Source: Ciborinia camelliae
Taxonomy: Eukaryota; Ascomycota; Leotiomycetes; Helotiales; Sclerotiniaceae
Length of the DNA: 64,000 bases
Assembly (NCBI GenBank): GCA_025890175.1
Contig: JANPYM010000011.1
Coordinates: 1,778,299-1,842,298 of the forward strand
Reading direction: 5' to 3'
This document shows, one piece after another, positions 11,760 to 24,035 of this stretch. Under the pieces are notes generated by a model. The model made no database searches. It was not told the origin of the DNA and worked only from the letters and a program-made list of their open reading frames with translations. How positions within the stretch are numbered: the stretch's first letter is position 1; every line of letters begins with the position of its first letter. Made by a program: the position numbers and the translations under genes.

Positions 11760-13340
11760 TCAATACAACTCCGTCATTAGATCCTCGTCCTCATTTGCGG
11801 CATTCCAGTCCATGCTATCTTCTGATTTACCAGCAATCATCGCCTTCGTCTTGGCCCTCTGGGCGCTGTCGAGATATCGCTTATCATGTGTGAATATCCT
11901 ATCCGTGACTTTGATTTGTTGGGCTAAAGATTGGATTCGTTGAGTCGAAGCCACTAAATCCTTTTGAACCTGATATTCCGAAAGGATAGGTCCAGCTGGT
12001 GAGAACGTGATGACTGTCTGTCCAGATTGGTCGCGAATCATAGTTGCAGGTAAGGTGCCGTCAGCGATCATGCTTTGCACAATGTCTTCAATTTGTTTGT
12101 TTGAAGTCAACTTGACACCAGTCTCTGCACTCGTCGTGAGGCTCATAATGTCCGCGGCTCCAATTTTCGAATAGACATTGGCGAGATGACGAATTTGGAA
12201 TTTTTGATAGGCGCTTTGAACACAGTGCATTAGACCGAGATTAGAATCCTCTGTCCATAACGTTCGGCCAAAGTCAATTTCGCTCTTCAGTCGCGAAGCT
12301 GATCCAGTTTCAAAAATACTGCCAACGGCTTCGTATGGTTTCGCAATAACATGGTATGCTTTGGCAGCAGGGACAGAAGTAGTTTTCGGGAGCTGAAGGA
12401 CTCTTCCATATTGGAGAAGTCCAACGATTAACCATTTTTTATATGCTTCCACCATAACGGTACTCACACCACCTTCGCTTACCGGGTACGTGATAGCGTT
12501 CTCCAACATCTCTAATGCGGCGTCCCATCTTTGTAAACCAATGTAGATTGATCCACTGCAAAAGAAGTACTCGAGAACATCAAGAGGCCTTAATTGCGAG
12601 GAGAAACTCGATTTGATCGTGACATAGGACTGTGCTGGCAAGTCAACTTCGCAACGAAACTTTGTGTATGATACTGGCTCGTTGGCAGGCATGTAAAGGA
12701 CAGGTTTGTCGATAAGTTCTGTGACGGCAAGAAAATATCGTGTCTGGAGAGCCAACCGAACAAGGTATAAATGGTTCGAGGTAAGGACCGATCCTGAGGG
12801 GTCGATTCGAAGTACAGCTTCTCGAATTGGTGGGATGGCAGCACTGGGCTATATGGGCTTTAGTATTTCTTTCATGAGGACATTCATTCTACGCACCGTA
12901 CGATTTTGCAAGGCAAGTTTCGAAACAAAGTTCATAACTCCAAGTAGCTCATCACCAAGGTATCGAATCTGTCTTCCATCGAAACTATGCAAGAAACCTG
13001 TCGCTTTGTCCCATAATTCCTCGATGTTGATACTCCTATCGTTTCTTTGAGCTGCAGCGATATGAGCATTCAGAATGTAGATATATGGAACTGTATTTAA
13101 CGAAGGGTTAATAACCTATTACAAACGTATTAGCTTATGACAGGTCGTCATTTCATTACCACTGCTCACATCTAGAAGACTTTCGCCACCCGAGGTGGGT
13201 TGTAACAAAGTCTTTTCCGGGATCTTCTTCAAAATCTCGATTTGTGATCTAAGACCGGCATCAAACTGCGAGTCTGAGAAAGGTACCAAAGGCGATGGAT
13301 GAGTGGGAAACACAAGCATGCGAGGGAGTAAATTATCCAT
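11760..13340 (-). CDS. csnC: COP9 signalosome subunit 3 (PCI domain)
   Basis: Predicted scaffold subunit of the COP9 signalosome, which removes Nedd8 from cullin ubiquitin ligases and in filamentous fungi affects development and light response. Three exons on the minus strand, 13340-13170, 13115-12897 and 12848-11760, keep phase and give 492 residues. Visible features are the helical-repeat body, for example PLDVLEYFFCSGSIYIGLQRWDAALEM (cited here in parts: PLDVLEYFFCSGSIYIG, then RWDAALEMLENAI), and a C-terminal PCI/winged-helix region around HLANVYSKIGAADIMSLT. This is followed by the strand pair GQTVITFSPAG, a coiled helix, and an acidic tail ending DEDLMTELY. An in-frame GTG 24 nt upstream is not a credible start. 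It is divergent from the proline gene PRO2 across a 528-bp gap. The family call rests on overall pattern and length rather than one diagnostic motif, so another PCI protein is the main alternative. Confidence 0.82.
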
Positions 13341-13868
13341 CTTGAAAGTAGAGTATTGTGCCACTACCAGACAAGGAGCGTTTGTTGTGCGTAATGGTCG
13401 ATTAACTTAATTACCCAGCTTTGGTAAGCTCAATCTGATCTCAAATGTGTTCCCGCACAAAATTAATGAGGTAATATCAAAGTTGACTCCAGAAACGCCA
13501 AAGATATCTTCGAAATACCGCGTTGTAGTCTCAACGCTATCGCTAATAGGTTGAATGAGGGGACAAAGATGCGAGAGGCTGTGATGTTGCCTTGGAGCTC
13601 ACACCAACTTATTAATAAGTTATTCTGGGGTTCATTTGCGCTAGCGGCCGTCTGCCCCGGTACCAATCACGTGGTATCAAAATTTCCAGAAATCAGTCAT
13701 CACATTAAGGTGGAACAAAAGGCATTCATTACTTTTTATCAATACTTTGGCAGTGAATCGATACCACGTTCTTGCGGTTTTAACAAAAGTTTAGGCGGCT
13801 TTCATTTTCCTTTACCCACTCCAAAATCAATCTCAAGTTTTTCAACCCTCGAAATTCTTCAATTCCCC
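13341..13868. promoter_or_regulatory. Shared divergent promoter, COP9 subunit 3 / PRO2
   Basis: A 528-bp gap between two start codons on opposite strands. A plus-strand open frame runs through much of it into PRO2, but it starts with no convincing ATG context. The frame also contains a CACGTGG at 13669 and a long T/C-rich tract before the PRO2 ATG, both more like promoter and leader than coding sequence. Confidence 0.5.
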
Positions 13869-15321
13869 ATGTCTCTTACAAACGCAACCCCAGCAGAAGC
13901 TGCGAGCGGGGCGAAGACCGCTTCTCACATTTTGGCCACACTACCAACAGCCTCGAGAAATGCAGCTTTGACTGCTATTCACGATGCGCTTTTAGAGAAC
14001 AAGGAAGACATACTGGCCGCTAATGCCCGAGATCTCGAATCGGCTAGAAAAGAAGCCGAAGGTGGTCGTTTAAGCTTAAGTATTGTATCGAGATTGGATT
14101 TGGGAAAGAAGGGGAAATGGGAGGATATGTTAAAGGGAATATTGGATGTTAGAGATCTCGAAGACCCTGGTAATGTTTTTTGTTTTTTGGTTAAATGAAC
14201 ATTCGCTGATCGCTTATACAGTTGGAAAAGTTACACTTCGAACACGACTCGATGATGGACTAGACCTTGAGAGAGTGTCATGTCCCATTGGAGTACTTCT
14301 GATTATATTTGAAGCACGTCCTGAAGTAATTGCCAATATTGCTTCATTGGCAATCAAATCCGGAAATGCTGCCATCTTGAAAGGTGGGGCAAAATACCAT
14401 TTTAGTTGTTCACATGAGAGCTAACATTTGGCAGGTGGCAAAGAATCTACTGAATCTTTCATTGCTATCTCTACGGTTATCTCGGCAGCTTTGCAATCTA
14501 CAGAAGTTCCAGCAGCTGCGATACAATTAGTCACCACCAGGGATGTAATTCCCCAACTATTGGCATTGGACCAATACATCGATCTTGTCATTCCAAGAGG
14601 TTCAAATGAGCTGGTCAGATATATCAAGGAAAACACCAAAATTCCAGTCATGGGCCACGCAGATGGTCTCTGTTCGATATATCTTGAGCACACCGCTGAT
14701 CCGACAATGGCAACAAGAGTTATCGTTGATTCAAAGACTTCATACCCAGCAGCATGTAATAGCGTGGAGACTTTACTGGTCGAGCAAGCTGCTCTCGAGA
14801 CTGTTCTTCCACAAGTTGCGGAGGCGCTCTTGGAGAAGGGCGTCTCGTTACGATGCGATGCTTCAAGCAAAGCAGCTCTCGCATTAAAACTTCCTTCTCA
14901 TCAATGTGCTTTCCTTCAAGATGCAGTGGAAAGCGATTTTGATACGGAACATCTATCACTTATTCTTGCCATCAAAACTGTTTCTAACCTCAACGAAGTC
15001 ATTTCACATATCAACATCCATGGCTCTCACCACACAGATGTAATCCTCACGTCATCTTCAGAACTTGCTGAGCGATTTATGGCTGGTGTGGACTCAGCAG
15101 GAGTCTTCTGGAATACTTCCAGTCGCATGGCTGATGGTATGCGCTTTGGTTTCGGCACCGAGGTGGGAATATCAACAAACAAGATCCATGCACGAGGGCC
15201 AGTAGGTTTGGAAGGTCTTATGATCTACAAATACAAAATTCGCGGCAATGGCCAAATGTCCGTCGAATATGGCGAGGGAGAGGGGCAAAAAAGGTTTAAG
15301 CATGAAAATCTCTCAATATAG
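13869..15321 (+). CDS. PRO2: Gamma-glutamyl phosphate reductase (proline biosynthesis)
   Basis: Reduces gamma-glutamyl phosphate to glutamate semialdehyde with NADPH, the second step of proline synthesis. Exons 13869-14169, 14222-14383 and 14435-15321 keep phase and give 449 residues, the normal size for stand-alone fungal and bacterial ProA. The aldehyde-dehydrogenase-like fold is visible: [14 protein letters not shown] near the N terminus, [16 protein letters not shown], the nucleotide-binding ILKGGKEST rebuilt across intron 2, and the catalytic Cys262 in [14 protein letters not shown]. The C-terminal part has [23 protein letters not shown], the ProA hallmark. The protein starts [19 protein letters not shown] and has no fused glutamate kinase domain, unlike plant P5CS. 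The gene is divergent from COP9 subunit 3. Identification is certain; junctions are predicted. Confidence 0.96.
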
Positions 15322-16394
15322 GTAGTTTTCTTATCCTATTATCAAAAAGTATTGATGTTGTCAATTGGCAGGAGTACAACTATCTTAGCACATTCACATC
15401 TTTTTCGATTTTTTGTTCTTGATACTTGAGACGAGCCCGTGTACATGAATTTAATCTATTAAATACGTGATAGAGCGTGTCTCTTCTCTTCGCCTCTTTT
15501 AAACTCCAAAAAGTGACCCAAACATCGTTTCTCCACTTTTCCTGTCACGGTATCAAGCTCCTTCTCACCTCTTGGCCTCCTATCGGTACTCCTTCCAAAA
15601 CTTACCACTCTTGGCTTTCTTCTGGATAAATCTTTACTATCTCTAGAATTTTCCCTTAAGCTCTTATTCAATTTTGGTCAAAGGTTTTCGAGTGGATTGC
15701 TTAACGGATATGCTCACTACCATCAGCAAAATAACAGGCGGAAATTGAATAGAGCCTGGCAGTACTTTGGTGTACTAATATTGATCGTCAAACTCCTTTT
15801 TAAATCGAAATCAAGTGTTTCCTTGTTTATTTGTTTTTATAGATTCTATTCAAAATGGATTTGATATCTGAATTGAACGATAATTATTGCTATGTACCAA
15901 TTCCCGCTTGTATTTTCGCTTATGAAGATGCATATTCTCGCTACGCATCATATACGTATGCTCGATAACTTAAAGCGAAGGACCCCTGAAATGCTTTGAT
16001 CCATGCTATGTAACAAACCCAAATTTGACCCAATAAAATTCAATTATTGGGATTGAGTTTTTATAGTGTCGCCATAGTTTAACATTTCCTATCTGATTCA
16101 TCTGCGGTCAGACTTTTTCTATCCGCTAGATAAATTTGAAAATGCGGGGATAGCAACCTACTTGCCACTTGTAAAGCCTCGAGCTTTCCTAGCCCCTCAC
16201 TTGGCATTTAAGCTCACGGCAGAAATTTTGTTTAAAGTGTGAGCTATGCCCGTGGATTTTGGAAGGCTAGGGCCGGCCCGGATTTTTTCAGCAAAGAGTT
16301 ATACATATTTCCGATTCGATTAAAGTGTGATATTTTTCAAGAAATATTTTTGGGAAAAAGAAAAAAAAAGCAAAAAAGAAACATCAAAAGAAAA
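15322..16394. other. Spacer upstream of the small secreted-protein gene
   Basis: About 1.07 kb. Contains AT-rich segments, an A-rich tract with AAAGAAAAAAAAAGC-type runs at about 16360-16395 immediately before the next start, and no convincing open frame. A minus-strand frame near 15459-15671 is Arg-rich and judged a chance frame. Confidence 0.4.
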
Positions 16395-17150
16395 ATGTTG
16401 TTTTCTAATTTATTTAGGATACTGGTATTTGGAATCGCCGTATCAGCGAGAGAGGTTGGGAAAAGTCATGGTGGGTAGTTCCAGATTTCCTATTTAAATC
16501 TTCTACATAATACAACGGAAAACTAACAATACATTCCAGCCTCATTTCAGCAACCTCTTGATGACCATTCTTTGCCTCATCTAACTTCTTCATCCCAGTC
16601 ATGCATCTTTAAGCCATCCACTTCGTTGCCACTTCCTTCCTCCTCATCCGCTCTGCCCTCCTCTCTCCACCGCCACCTCCCCAATATCCTCCTCTCCCAT
16701 CCCTTCTTCACATCCAAACTCCCACCTTCCAGAGGCTCCACCGACGCCCGACTCTCAACCATCTCCCTCGCTGAAGAAACCGGCGATTATTCCCTCCAAG
16801 GAATCTTCCTCGGTGTCACCTACTCCTCCATCGACAAACCCGCCTCTCAATCTTCTTCAAACACTTTTCTCAAACCTCGGAAATCTCAATCAAAACCTCG
16901 TCACGGTGTTCTATCTCCTAGTTCTGCAGTGGATGAACAGCACCGTTATGGGAAATCGTGGGGCCATTTCAATGATTATGAGATTCGATCTCGCATTTCC
17001 TGGGTATCAGAATCGACTCTGAGTATGGAGTCGAGAAGGTGCTATACAGAGGCTGTAGAGGGTGTTAGGGAGAGTGGGTCGGTGGAGGGGGCGTTGGTAT
17101 TTCCTAAGGGGGAAGGGAGGGTGACGTTTTTGATTTGGAGGGTTGATTGA
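16395..17150 (+). CDS. Putative secreted hypothetical protein
   Basis: Two exons, 16395-16470 and 16540-17150, join in phase to give 228 residues of unknown function. Exon 1 encodes a compact candidate signal peptide: MLFSNLFRILVFGIAVSA followed by REVGKSHG, with a plausible cleavage after SA. The mature part begins with a Ser/Pro-rich stretch, contains LPSSLHRHLPNILLSHPFF, and in the second half has an ordered-looking region (DYSLQGIFLGVTYSSIDKP; YEIRSRISWVSESTLSMESR; EGALVFPKGEGRVTFLIWRVD) that could form a small beta-rich domain. Only two Cys remain after the signal, so it is not a typical Cys-rich effector. The start was chosen because it supplies the signal peptide and because codon phase matches across a clean GTGGGT..TTCCAG intron. 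I recognise no family. Without exon 1 the gene would lack an ATG start until well inside the frame. Confidence 0.55.
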
Positions 17151-18745
17151 GTGGTGTGATATGATTGATTTGAAATGCAGTTTGTCTAGTTTCATGAGTG
17201 GTCTGATTAGACAATCATGAAACGACTGATTGAGCTAATTTGTTTGGAGTTTGAGAGGTGAAGAAAGGGATCTTCAGTGGGATTGGTGTTTGGATTGGAT
17301 TCCATCCCTTTCATTTTGATATATATAATTTTGAATGGGACAGGACGGAACGTGACATGATGGGATGGGATTGAATAGGACGGTATTTTGACGCGATGGG
17401 ATGCGATGAGCTAGTATACAATACCTGATTAAGCATACATTTATCAGCTGATCACCTCATGAAATGATGTCATAACTATTAGCCTCAAGTCTGGCAAATC
17501 TTACATTTTGATGTAATATGTATTCAGTCTCCATTTGAGACCCCCCAAGAAAGTCGCAAAGTCGCGACTTAAAATCCCAGCTTACATATCTCCCGCTGTA
17601 TACGGTAACTGAGACCACAATACAAGTTTCGATTCCTCCGATAACTTCTTGCTAAGAAAATTACAAGTGTATCTTTCTTCATGCTCGACAGCGTCCTACA
17701 TACTATACTGTAGCATTCCCGCATTCCGTATATTAGTCTGTAATACGTATAGCTCCATCCCACATTTTTCAAACACATCTACGTCTCTGGTATTGCATTT
17801 CATACACTGAAAATATCCATCTTCTCATCATATTAATATTGAATCACACTAGAAAGATACGCAGAAACGGAATCCCTATTGATGCGGTATATGATGCAGT
17901 ATGCCGCATTACCGCATTACCGCATCGCCGAATCGTGAGGGTATCCCCATTTTTTGATCCATTCAAATGCCCCCTTGATTAATATAATAACATAATATGA
18001 TTGCAGTTCAAACATCTAGATGAAAGAATATCGGAATGTTCTTGACACAGATTCGAGTTATATTTTGAACGCTTTGCCTATTGATAGATATAGTTTAGTT
18101 TAGTTGTTTTTTTCAATATTTCAATATATTTCTTTTTACATAAAAGTCAGTCAGTGTATTGGGCGATATCTACGCATGTGATAATATCCCTCGCTCACAC
18201 ATTCGATATACTGTATCAGTCCCCCAATACGCGCTGCCGTTGCATTGTAGTATGCTAAGGACACTGATGCTCGCCAATGGTGGAGACTGCTTTTGCTGCT
18301 CATATCATCCATTGCATCACCTCTCACCCCTATAAATATTTGAAGCATACCATCATTTCAAAAGTTAACTGCGAGAGAAAAGTCAGATAGTGATGCTGCA
18401 GGAAAATACTGAGAAGATGATGATTACTTACCAAAAACCTTCTATTCCATGAGTTTCTGAACCCAGGATATTTTGCAAGACTACCAAACCGGACGGGGCG
18501 GAATGGAGATGCCACTGGTTGGTTCTCCACAACAAAAAATTTATACTATCCATAAATCAACAATCATATATATGTCTCCCCATCTACATGTAAATACACA
18601 TTCGCTGTTACATATATCATAAACATCACCATTCTCACAATCCCCTAAATGATTATTCACAACTCAGGAACTACCTGTCCCTTAATTAAGGAAGCAACGC
18701 AAATCCTTGGACATGAGAACTTGTATATCTATTTTATTTAGTATA

Positions 18746-18832
18746 GACAGATAGATAAATAAATAAATAAATAAATAGATAGATAGATAAATAAATAAAT
18801 AGATAAATAGATATATAGATATATAGATATAT
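18746..18832. repeat. GATA/AATA tetranucleotide microsatellite
   Basis: Interleaved AGAT, AAAT and ATAT tetranucleotide units cover about 85 bp. Imperfect and purely A/T/G; likely length-variable between strains. Confidence 0.8.
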
Positions 18833-20536
18833 AATAACAAACTTGGAAATTGGACTCCCTGATTGCTATTTTCCTTTCTTGAATCTATATAGCATCAAGA
18901 TTGGCATTTTATACTCCGTTTTGGGGAAAGTCTACACGGTTGAAAATGAATGGCTCTAATTTTCCATCTTGGAAATAAATTAAAGATGAGGTAATTCTTT
19001 CTTCATATTCACTACCTAGCAATCTAATCTTAATTTCCAGATCCCACTGCCCAAGCCTGATACCAATTGACTTCTCTATAAATACTCATCTTTGATAGGA
19101 AATATCAAGATCAAATCAGCCACTCAAATATCGTATGTTTCGGATTAAGGTTGTACATCTTCGAGATGTCAGGTTAAGTCAAGTCAATACACAGTTTGGA
19201 TTTATACGGAGAGTCTGGGATGGAAAGGGGAGCGTTCTAATGATTAAATTTATAGTGGCGGAATATGATGGTGATAATGATAATGACTACTGTCTTTCTA
19301 TTTAAATTAACAACAAGAAGTTTACTCTCATCTATCCATCCTCGCTGTCAATAGTAGAACATAACTACTCTCTCTCTCTCCCATCATACATTCCAATTTC
19401 GATCGCATCTTCTCACAACCTAAATATTCCCCCCTTACCCCTCCTCCCCCCAAAATAAAGAGCCTCCTGCCTTGCTCCTTCCTACTTGAAAAAAAGAATA
19501 TTCATATTTAATTCTATCTATCAGCTTGAAAATAGTCACGGAGCCATTGTTGAGAAATATTATATCTATTTTTGTTTTCTTGAGTTTCATTCTTGTTGTG
19601 TATCAGAGTACCTTTATTGAACATTATGTTGTATTGTTGTGGCTAAAGAGCTAAGCTAGTTCGTGTATATAGAATCATTTATAGCAACCATCTTTTAAAG
19701 TTATCTTGAGATTCTGGGATGAGATAGGAGTGATTTTGGAAAGGAAAACGAGGTACGGGGAGAGTTCCGACTTACAATATATTACCCACTCTCTTGTCCG
19801 ACATCATTTATTATGCTCATTATACTCGTTTTTAAATCCCAGATTTATAGTTATATATGAGCACTCGAGTAGTGCTCATCATTTCTATGAAATAATAGCT
19901 TCTAGAATCTAGAATCTAGCTTAAAAAAGAAATCAGGATCGAGTAGCCTATATAAACCAACTATTTACCTCTTAATGAGTAGAGAATAATTATTATACAT
20001 CATGAAACGAGGTTTAAAGGAGTTTGATTTCAGTTTTCTTACTGGTGCTTAATGGTTATGTTGGGAAAGAGGGAGAGAGGAGAAGAGCTCAAGCGGGAGG
20101 AGAAAGGGGGGAGATGAGGTGGGTTGACGTTGAATGGTATTGAGTATTTTGATAGTTGACATATTGACTATTACTTTTTGTATCATCATCATCATTGTTA
20201 TTATCGTCACTCTCATCTAAAACCTAACCCTTCCCCCCATAACTACATACCTACATACATAACTACATAGTACCTTACATACCTACCCCTCAACACCAAA
20301 CAAACTAATTCCTAGTATTTCCTTTCCGAGTCCCACTGGAATCAGATCAACCTGGATATATTCCCCAAAATATCACGTATCACACTTATCATATAAGTAT
20401 ATACAATATTAAATTTCATATCTATATAGCTAGCTAGTTACTTTTATACCCCCCGGCCGTCACGTCACGGCTTATAAGTTATAAGTTCTAACCAGGTTGT
20501 AATGCTAACTAATATCTTGGAATATTGAAAATTTGA

Positions 20537-20586
20537 AAGGGAAATGGAAATGGAAAGGGAAATGGAAATGGAAAGGGAAAGGAAAT
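20537..20586. repeat. GGAAAT/GGGAAA short tandem repeat
   Basis: About eight interleaved GGAAAT and GGGAAA units form a polypurine block of 50 bp in the 4.5 kb gene-free spacer. Confidence 0.75.
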
Positions 20587-21707
20587 ATTTATATGATTAT
20601 ACAGGTATGTATAAAAATATTATTGAAGGAAAATAACATGAAAAAATAAAAGGGGGGGTGTGTGATGGGGATATATATCAACTAATTGTATGATCCCACC
20701 CTTTCATTATCGTCAACAAACAGACAAGATAAAAAGTATAAAGTCCATTCAACAAGCCGCCGATGAGAAGATGATCGAAATCTTCCAATCATCTCCAAGG
20801 TTATAAAATCCCCACCTGTCCGTGACCAACAAACCCCCTTCACGAAAATACAAGTTAACAATCTAGGTAGTTGGAGAAATAAATTATTTGGCCCAACTAC
20901 TTAGTGACAAAAGGGTGAAGTTAAGTTAAGTTGAGTAGTATAGAATATAGATAGATACTTATTAGTAGATACATAAACGAATTCCAAACCCATCAAGTTC
21001 GCCTGACCCTTGACCCTTGACCCTTGAGCAAAGATTTGATTTGATTCATTGCCATTGCATAGGTATTAGCTAGGGAACTATCTATCTCTCGATGATGATC
21101 AATCCACCGTATAGACTACAGACTTATATAAACAATAAGAAGACTGGATTGCGTGTCACTTGTTATATAACCAAAGGTTTACACAGTACTATCTTACTCT
21201 TACGGACCAAAAATACCATATAATACCCGGGGTGATAGTAAGTACCTAGGTAGTATAAGTACACACTACACCACTTCTTAACATAAAGATCAAACCCCCT
21301 GCAGATAGATACGTCGTATAAGACAAAGCATAATTGAAACATAAAATAATTCAGTCGATTCATCAATGAAACTAGAACTAGCGCAGCGCAAATCCACCAA
21401 CGCCTGGGCGCCGCCAGTCGCCAGCCGCAACTACAAAATAAAATAGGTATGAAAAGCGGTCGTGCCTTCATTGATAGTTTACTACCATCAATCCACCCAT
21501 CCACCCATCCATCCCATATCCATACCACGCCGGCCATTCATTAATTCGTTGCTGCACCGATCATCCCTCTCGTCTCCCCTCTCCAAAGATATTCTAATCA
21601 CAAAAATCTATCATATCACCCAAGAAGAAGAATATACAAGCACCAAACCAAACTGGTCCTGAGACCACGCCCATCCCTATCCCTATCCACCTCCCCATAG
21701 CACAAAA

Positions 21708-24035
21708 CTAGCCCCTGTACCCTCCCATCTTGTCAATACTACTCAATAAATTGCTCCTTCCCCCAAGCCCACTCCCCGGTCTACTCCCCTGACTAGCGAC
21801 ACTCCCCTGACTACCCTTTCTCTCTCTCCCCGCTCCTCCAATCCCCATCCCGATTCCACTCATACCACCCCTCCCAATCCTACTTCCTCCAGCCGCACTC
21901 GGGGCCCTCAATCCACTCGGCCTACTAACACTGTTCGCTCTTCCCAACGTAGGACTCTTCATGTGACTCTCAAAAACATGTTGTTTCTTTTGCGAAATAG
22001 GTGTCTCGGGTATTGGTGAAGATCGAACTGGAGCTGAAGCAGGTTTCTTTTCCTCCTCAAGATTCTTCGCAACCATATCGTCGAACATTGCGATCATCGG
22101 GATCATTTCGTCAACTGCTTGAACCAATTTAGTCTTCTCGACTCTTTCCTCGTCGAGCATATGTCGAAGATCCTCGTTATTTTGCTTCACACTCTTAATT
22201 TCCATCCCCAGGCCCTCGAGTTCTGCCTCTAACTCCTTGGTTCTCGCATCGCATGCTGCTTGTTTTTCGAGGTCTTCCGCCGAAGGTCCCGCTTTCGTCA
22301 TCGTATCATCGCGGCCCAGCTTCAAGTCTTCGTTCTCTTTGGTGAGTTCCTCAACCGTAGCTTCCAACTCCTTGACTTTCTTATCCCAGCGACGTTCATA
22401 ACTTTTCTTGAGAGCCTGGACTTTAGTTTCGTGTTTCTCCTTATACAGCGCATGTAGTTCTCTAGATACCTTCTCGACCGCAAGTTCGACAGTTCGACCT
22501 CCACAATGGCATTCCGTTGGCGATTTCAAGGACGCCTCTACAGGAGTAGGTGAGGTAGCTCCATGTGTAGTTTTTCCAGCACGCATAGCAGCCAAATTTC
22601 TCTGCGCCTCTTGAGCCATAATCTCTGCCATTTCTCTCCTTCTCTCACTTTCCTCCAGTCGACCATCCAATTCCTCGCGTTCTTGCTCCGTCTGGACCAT
22701 TTCTTCTCTCACGTTTCTTAACACAGCTTCCATTTCCCGACCTCTCTTTTCCCACTCCTCTTTTTCCGCCGCCAATTGATCTTGTATATTTCGCTCTTCG
22801 CGCAGCTGTTCCAAACTCTCACCAACTCTCTTTTCGGCGTCTCCAACGGCCGTTTTCATAAACTGCAATTCAGCTTCCTTTCCACTTAACGTAGCTTTTA
22901 AATTACTAATCTCTGATAAGAAGTCTGATTTCAACCTCTCAATTTCTCTAGGTGTAATAGAGGGCAAACTTCTAGGTGTAGGCGCAGGGGGAATGTCAAA
23001 ATCGAGAAGGTTGCTCATCCGGTTCGATTTAGGTGTTGCTGAAGTATTTTGCGCATACCAATGTTGATCAGATGCAGTCGAACTTTTCGAAGGTGAAATT
23101 CTGTGCCTTGAAGGTGAGGGGCCGCGACCAGTAAACCCATTCATTTGTGCCGTAAAGTCAAGAAGGTTAGTAGTATTCCCATCATCTCTACTCTTAACAT
23201 TCCTATGCCCATATGGGCTTGACGAAAAATCGTCAGAGGTATTCACTTGTCTGCGTGCCGTAGCGGGGGTACTGAATCGATGATTCTGTCTCGGTGTTGG
23301 TGCACCCATATTTGAGAATTTCGATGGAGTGTGTCCGAGTTTTGAAAACATTGTCATATCTGGTACAGCGGAAAACTCGCTGAATGTGCTGATCATTGTA
23401 TCGTCCATCAAATTCTGCGCCTCTTTTTCCGAAGCGCTACCGGTTCCTATATATGCAAACGTTTCGTCTATCGTTTGTCCCTCATCGTTATCATTATCAT
23501 CATCATCATCATCATCATTTTCTTCCAATATCTCGATGGCTTTTGTAAGTCCTACATTATCTCTTAGCACTGGATCATCGAGGTCCATTTCTTGCTCAAC
23601 GACGACTGGCGGTTCAGGCGATTTTAAAGGCGAGGGAGTAGCAGTAGGTTTTACGGGAAATCTCATGGGTGTCGACATCTTCCTGGGACTGCGTGTGCTA
23701 TCTATCGACTTGGTAGGTGATTGCGATAGAGAACCAGTTTGGCTCTTCAATATTATTAGGGGCGACATATGTTCTCCATCAATCGAGCCCCTCGACGCCA
23801 ACATCGGCCTCTTAACGGGAGAGATATTTTCCTTAGTCGAGTCCGTCGCATCATTTGTCGCATCATTTGTCGCATCAACGAAGGGCGAACTCGGTGGACT
23901 CCCCACGCTCCCACTCATGGGTGTGTTCTCCGTATAACTGGTATCTTCTGACATGGTGTTGTTTGTATTGCTAATAACTGATGGACTTTCAGAATTGATG
24001 TTTGCGCTGGCTATTTCCGACAAGGGCTCCGCCAT
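21708..24035 (-). CDS. Large coiled-coil protein, possibly spindle-pole or microtubule-associated
   Basis: A single uninterrupted 775-residue frame, ATG at 24035. The N-terminal ~350 residues are disordered and rich in Ser/Thr/Pro with many SP/TP sites (for example SPVKRPM, STPMRFPVKP, LKSPEPP), suggesting regulation by proline-directed kinases. An acidic run (ENDDDDDDDNDNDEGQ) follows, then short conserved-looking motifs (DDTMISTFSEFSAVPDMTMF; NLLDFTAQMN; NLLDFDIPPAPTPRSL). From about 365 to 480 and 525 to 660 there are long charged heptad-like coiled coils (IERLKSDFLSEISNLKATL; RRWDKKVKELEATVEELTKE). The pair CHCGG lies between them. The C terminus is Gly/Ser/Arg-rich and basic (SRIGRGGMSGIGMGIGGAG). 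This arrangement resembles fungal mitotic or microtubule-organising proteins such as NIMA-interacting or Cut12-like proteins, but I cannot assign a family; that link is inference. Confidence 0.75.
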   Translation of the reverse strand: MAEPLSEIASANINSESPSVISNTNNTMSEDTSYTENTPMSGSVGSPPSSPFVDATNDATNDATDSTKENISPVKRPMLASRGSIDGEHMSPLIILKSQTGSLSQSPTKSIDSTRSPRKMSTPMRFPVKPTATPSPLKSPEPPVVVEQEMDLDDPVLRDNVGLTKAIEILEENDDDDDDDNDNDEGQTIDETFAYIGTGSASEKEAQNLMDDTMISTFSEFSAVPDMTMFSKLGHTPSKFSNMGAPTPRQNHRFSTPATARRQVNTSDDFSSSPYGHRNVKSRDDGNTTNLLDFTAQMNGFTGRGPSPSRHRISPSKSSTASDQHWYAQNTSATPKSNRMSNLLDFDIPPAPTPRSLPSITPREIERLKSDFLSEISNLKATLSGKEAELQFMKTAVGDAEKRVGESLEQLREERNIQDQLAAEKEEWEKRGREMEAVLRNVREEMVQTEQEREELDGRLEESERRREMAEIMAQEAQRNLAAMRAGKTTHGATSPTPVEASLKSPTECHCGGRTVELAVEKVSRELHALYKEKHETKVQALKKSYERRWDKKVKELEATVEELTKENEDLKLGRDDTMTKAGPSAEDLEKQAACDARTKELEAELEGLGMEIKSVKQNNEDLRHMLDEERVEKTKLVQAVDEMIPMIAMFDDMVAKNLEEEKKPASAPVRSSPIPETPISQKKQHVFESHMKSPTLGRANSVSRPSGLRAPSAAGGSRIGRGGMSGIGMGIGGAGRERKGSQGSVASQGSRPGSGLGGRSNLLSSIDKMGGYRG

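Larger units (their letters stand above)
17151..21707. other. Gene-free AT-rich spacer (4.5 kb)
   Basis: No open frame here has credible composition or a splice partner. The stretch holds GATA/AATA tetranucleotide runs (18746-18832), GGAAAT-type hexamers (20537-20586), a double CATTACCGCATTACCGCAT near 17910, repeated TAACTACATA/TACATACC runs near 20240-20285, and many poly-A/T tracts. It separates the secreted-protein gene from the 3' end of the coiled-coil gene. A long untranslated region or a non-coding RNA is possible but not shown. Confidence 0.5.

Noticed and set aside
13551..13868. N-terminal extension of the PRO2 frame by about 106 codons
   Set aside because: The added sequence is unlike any ProA N terminus, overlaps the divergent promoter, and the ATG at 13869 gives the standard length.
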